Origin: DTFZ01 sp964510055
Lineage (GTDB): Bacteria; Bacillota; Clostridia; Christensenellales; SZUA-584
Length of the DNA stretch: 14,795 bases
Reading direction: 5' to 3'
Assembly (NCBI GenBank): GCA_964510055.1
Contig: CAZDZY010000078.1
Span: 1-14,795, forward strand
A program made the position numbers and the translations under genes. A model generated the notes under the pieces. That model ran no database searches. It had not been told where the DNA came from and saw only the letters and a program-made list of their open reading frames with translations. Below are positions 13,328 to 14,795 of this stretch, in pieces (the stretch's first letter is position 1; each line of letters begins with the position of its first letter).

Positions 13328-14645
13328 CGCAGCTGTAATAGGCGCCGGGCTTGCGGGATGCGAGGCTGCGTGGCAGCTCGCGCGCTTCGGCATTGACGTA
13401 ACGCTTTATGAGCAGAAACCTTTAAACTTTTCTCCCGCACATTCCTCGGAGAGCTTTGCGGAGCTCGTTTGTTCGAACTCCCTGCGGGCCGAGGGGCTGC
13501 AGAACGCGGTCGGCCTTTTAAAGCAGGAGATGAGGGAATTAGGTTCGCTCGTCATGCGCGCGGCAGACGAGACGAAAATACCCGCGGGCGGGGCGCTCGC
13601 GGTAGACAGACATAAATTCTCGGAATATATAACACAGGTTATACGCTCTGATAAACATATACACGTTGTGACGGAGCAGGTCAATTCGATACCCGAAGAC
13701 GGCATTGTTATAGTCGCGGCGGGGCCGCTGGTTTCAGAGAAATTAGCAGAAAATATATCGCAAATGACAGGCGGCATGCTGTCGTTCTACGACGCGGCCG
13801 CACCGATAGTGACGGCAGAATCTGTTGATATGAACAAGGCGTTCTGGGCGTCGCGGTACGGCGAAGGCAGCGATTACCTGAACTGCCCGATGAACGAGCA
13901 GGAGTACCGCGCGTTTTACGAAGCGCTCACCAGCGCCGAAGCAGCTTATATTCACGGCTTCGAAGACGGCAGGGTATTCGAAGGCTGCATGCCGGTGGAA
14001 ACGATGGCGAAGCGCGGATTCAGGACGCTGCTGTTCGGGCCGCTCAAGCCGGTAGGGATCACGTGCCCTGACGGGGAAAAGCCGTTTGCAGTCGTGCAGC
14101 TGCGGCGCGAAGACGCGCAAGGCAGGCTGCTGAACCTTGTGGGCTTCCAGACGCATTTGAAGTTCGGGGAACAGAAAAGGGTGTTCTCCTTGATACCCGG
14201 CCTTAAGAACGCCGAATTCGCAAGATACGGCGTTATGCACAGGAACACATACATAAAAAGCCCTGCGCTGCTCGATGAATATTATGAAATGAAAAGCCGC
14301 CCGGGGCTCTATTTCGCAGGGCAGATAACGGGCGTGGAGGGGTATGTCGAGAGCGCTTCGTCGGGGCTGCTCGCCGGGCTGTTCGCGGCGTGCGATATCG
14401 CCGGGAAGCCGCGCCCGCATTTCAGCCGGGAAACGGCATGCGGCGCGCTCGCCGCTTACGTTTCGGGCTATGCAGGAGCGGATTTTCAGCCGATGAATAT
14501 AACATACGGCATAATCAATACGATAGATATGAAGCATAACCGTAAAGACAGGAAAATGGCTGTGGCGCAGCGCGCCTTGGATGAGATAAAGAAAATACGG
14601 GAATATTTGAACAATATATTAATAAGAGGCAACTGCGTGGAATAA
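13314..14645 (+). CDS. trmFO: Methylenetetrahydrofolate-tRNA-(uracil-5-)-methyltransferase TrmFO
   Basis: This 443-residue flavoenzyme makes 5-methyluridine at position 54 of tRNA (the T of the T-loop), using methylenetetrahydrofolate and reduced FAD rather than S-adenosylmethionine. The N-terminus VIGAGLAGCEAAWQLA is the FAD-binding motif, and LVCSNSLRAE holds Cys53, a conserved catalytic-site Cys. A second conserved Cys is Cys225 in FEGCMPVE. PLKPVGI, VGFQTHLKFGEQKRVF and QITGVEGYVESASSGLLAG are other family blocks. The ATG lies inside the last codons of topA (14-base overlap) with no strong ribosome site, and no other start keeps the FAD motif, so translation is probably coupled to topA. 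Length is normal. Confidence 0.96.
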   Translation: MKRNNAAVIGAGLAGCEAAWQLARFGIDVTLYEQKPLNFSPAHSSESFAELVCSNSLRAEGLQNAVGLLKQEMRELGSLVMRAADETKIPAGGALAVDRHKFSEYITQVIRSDKHIHVVTEQVNSIPEDGIVIVAAGPLVSEKLAENISQMTGGMLSFYDAAAPIVTAESVDMNKAFWASRYGEGSDYLNCPMNEQEYRAFYEALTSAEAAYIHGFEDGRVFEGCMPVETMAKRGFRTLLFGPLKPVGITCPDGEKPFAVVQLRREDAQGRLLNLVGFQTHLKFGEQKRVFSLIPGLKNAEFARYGVMHRNTYIKSPALLDEYYEMKSRPGLYFAGQITGVEGYVESASSGLLAGLFAACDIAGKPRPHFSRETACGALAAYVSGYAGADFQPMNITYGIINTIDMKHNRKDRKMAVAQRALDEIKKIREYLNNILIRGNCVE

Positions 14646-14671
14646 GTTTTTTGCAGATGATAGAATTATAA

Positions 14672-14721
14672 GGGGGAGTTATTCCCCGGTTAAAAGTCTT
14701 TGAAGGCAGAAGCTTTCGGGG
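14672..14721 (+). promoter_or_regulatory. Competing hairpins in the trmFO-hslV gap
   Basis: GGGGA (14673-14677) can pair with TCCCC (14683-14687), or CCCCG (14684-14688) with CGGGG (14717-14721), helped by AAAG (14693-14696) with CTTT (14713-14716). The two folds exclude each other, and the second ends five bases before the hslV Shine-Dalgarno (GGAGG, 14727-14731). No T-run follows either, so this is not a standard terminator. A role in translation or mRNA processing is possible but unproven. Confidence 0.3.
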
Positions 14722-14740
14722 ATAATGGAGGATGTAAACT

Positions 14741-14795
14741 ATGATGGAAGGTACGACGATAGTCGCGGTAAGAAGGGACGGCAAATGCGCCGTCG
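14741..14795 (+). CDS. hslV: ATP-dependent protease subunit HslV (ClpQ), 5' end only
   Basis: Only the first 18 codons are in the window: MMEGTTIVAVRRDGKCAV. TTIVAVRRDGK is the classic N-terminus of HslV; after removal of the leading residues the first Thr of the TT pair becomes the catalytic nucleophile. HslV forms a double-ring protease driven by the ATPase HslU, normally encoded next. GGAGG lies nine bases before the ATG. Two ATG codons stand in tandem; either could serve. The place after trmFO fits the Firmicutes order trmFO-(xerC)-hslV-hslU-codY, but the xerC-type recombinase gene often found between is absent. The gene runs off the window end. Confidence 0.9.
   Translation, partial: MMEGTTIVAVRRDGKCAV

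Noticed and set aside
13743..14537. 264-residue minus-strand reading frame opposite trmFO
   Set aside because: It lies wholly antisense to a confidently identified gene, has no recognisable motif, and its His/Arg/Ala-rich composition is typical of the complement of this codon usage.

Overview
The window looks like the chromosome of a Gram-positive-type anaerobe of the class Clostridia. Three things point there: the gene order dprA-topA-trmFO-hslV (a Firmicutes signature), an acyl-CoA dehydrogenase/EtfBA operon whose EtfA carries a ferredoxin domain (typical of anaerobic electron-bifurcating enzymes), and strong purine-rich Shine-Dalgarno sequences with sigma-A-like promoters. Base composition is intermediate with many ATA isoleucine codons; I cannot name a genus.

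Layout. (1) 1-55: two adjacent hairpins; the larger reads as a rightward intrinsic terminator or the end of a small mobile element. (2) 56-3290, minus strand: acd-etfB-etfA, one operon read leftward from a promoter at about 3361-3389 with a perfect 9-bp palindrome at the predicted transcription start. (3) 3578-5779, plus strand: a secreted, C-terminally anchored protein built from about eleven NHL/delta-60-like propeller repeats. (4) 5875-7732, minus strand: a tight four-gene operon encoding a phage-type coiled-coil protein, a short MotA/TolQ/ExbB-like channel protein, an ExbD-like protein with the expected transmembrane Asp, and a second ExbD-like protein without it. This is the most unusual part of the window. 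(5) 7911-8479, plus strand: a small membrane zinc-ribbon protein overlapping a DUF2085 membrane protein. (6) 8691-9233, plus: an ABATE/CGNR-type zinc-finger regulator with a good promoter. (7) 9270-9761, minus: a conserved-looking hypothetical. (8) 10000 to the end, plus: dprA, topA, trmFO and the start of hslV.

How the genes work together. The acd/Etf operon should couple NADH oxidation to reduction of an enoyl-CoA and of ferredoxin. The ExbB/ExbD-like genes should form an ion-driven rotary stator-type complex in the membrane, with an extracytoplasmic output that is not known. The propeller protein ends convergently against this operon and could be an extracellular partner, but only position suggests that. 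dprA, topA and trmFO are housekeeping genes (DNA uptake/recombination, supercoiling, tRNA m5U54), and hslV starts the HslVU protease genes.

No rRNA, tRNA, CRISPR array or intact transposase was seen. No gene-free stretch exceeds 300 bases; the longest, 3291-3577 and 9762-9999, hold the promoters and operator-like sites listed.
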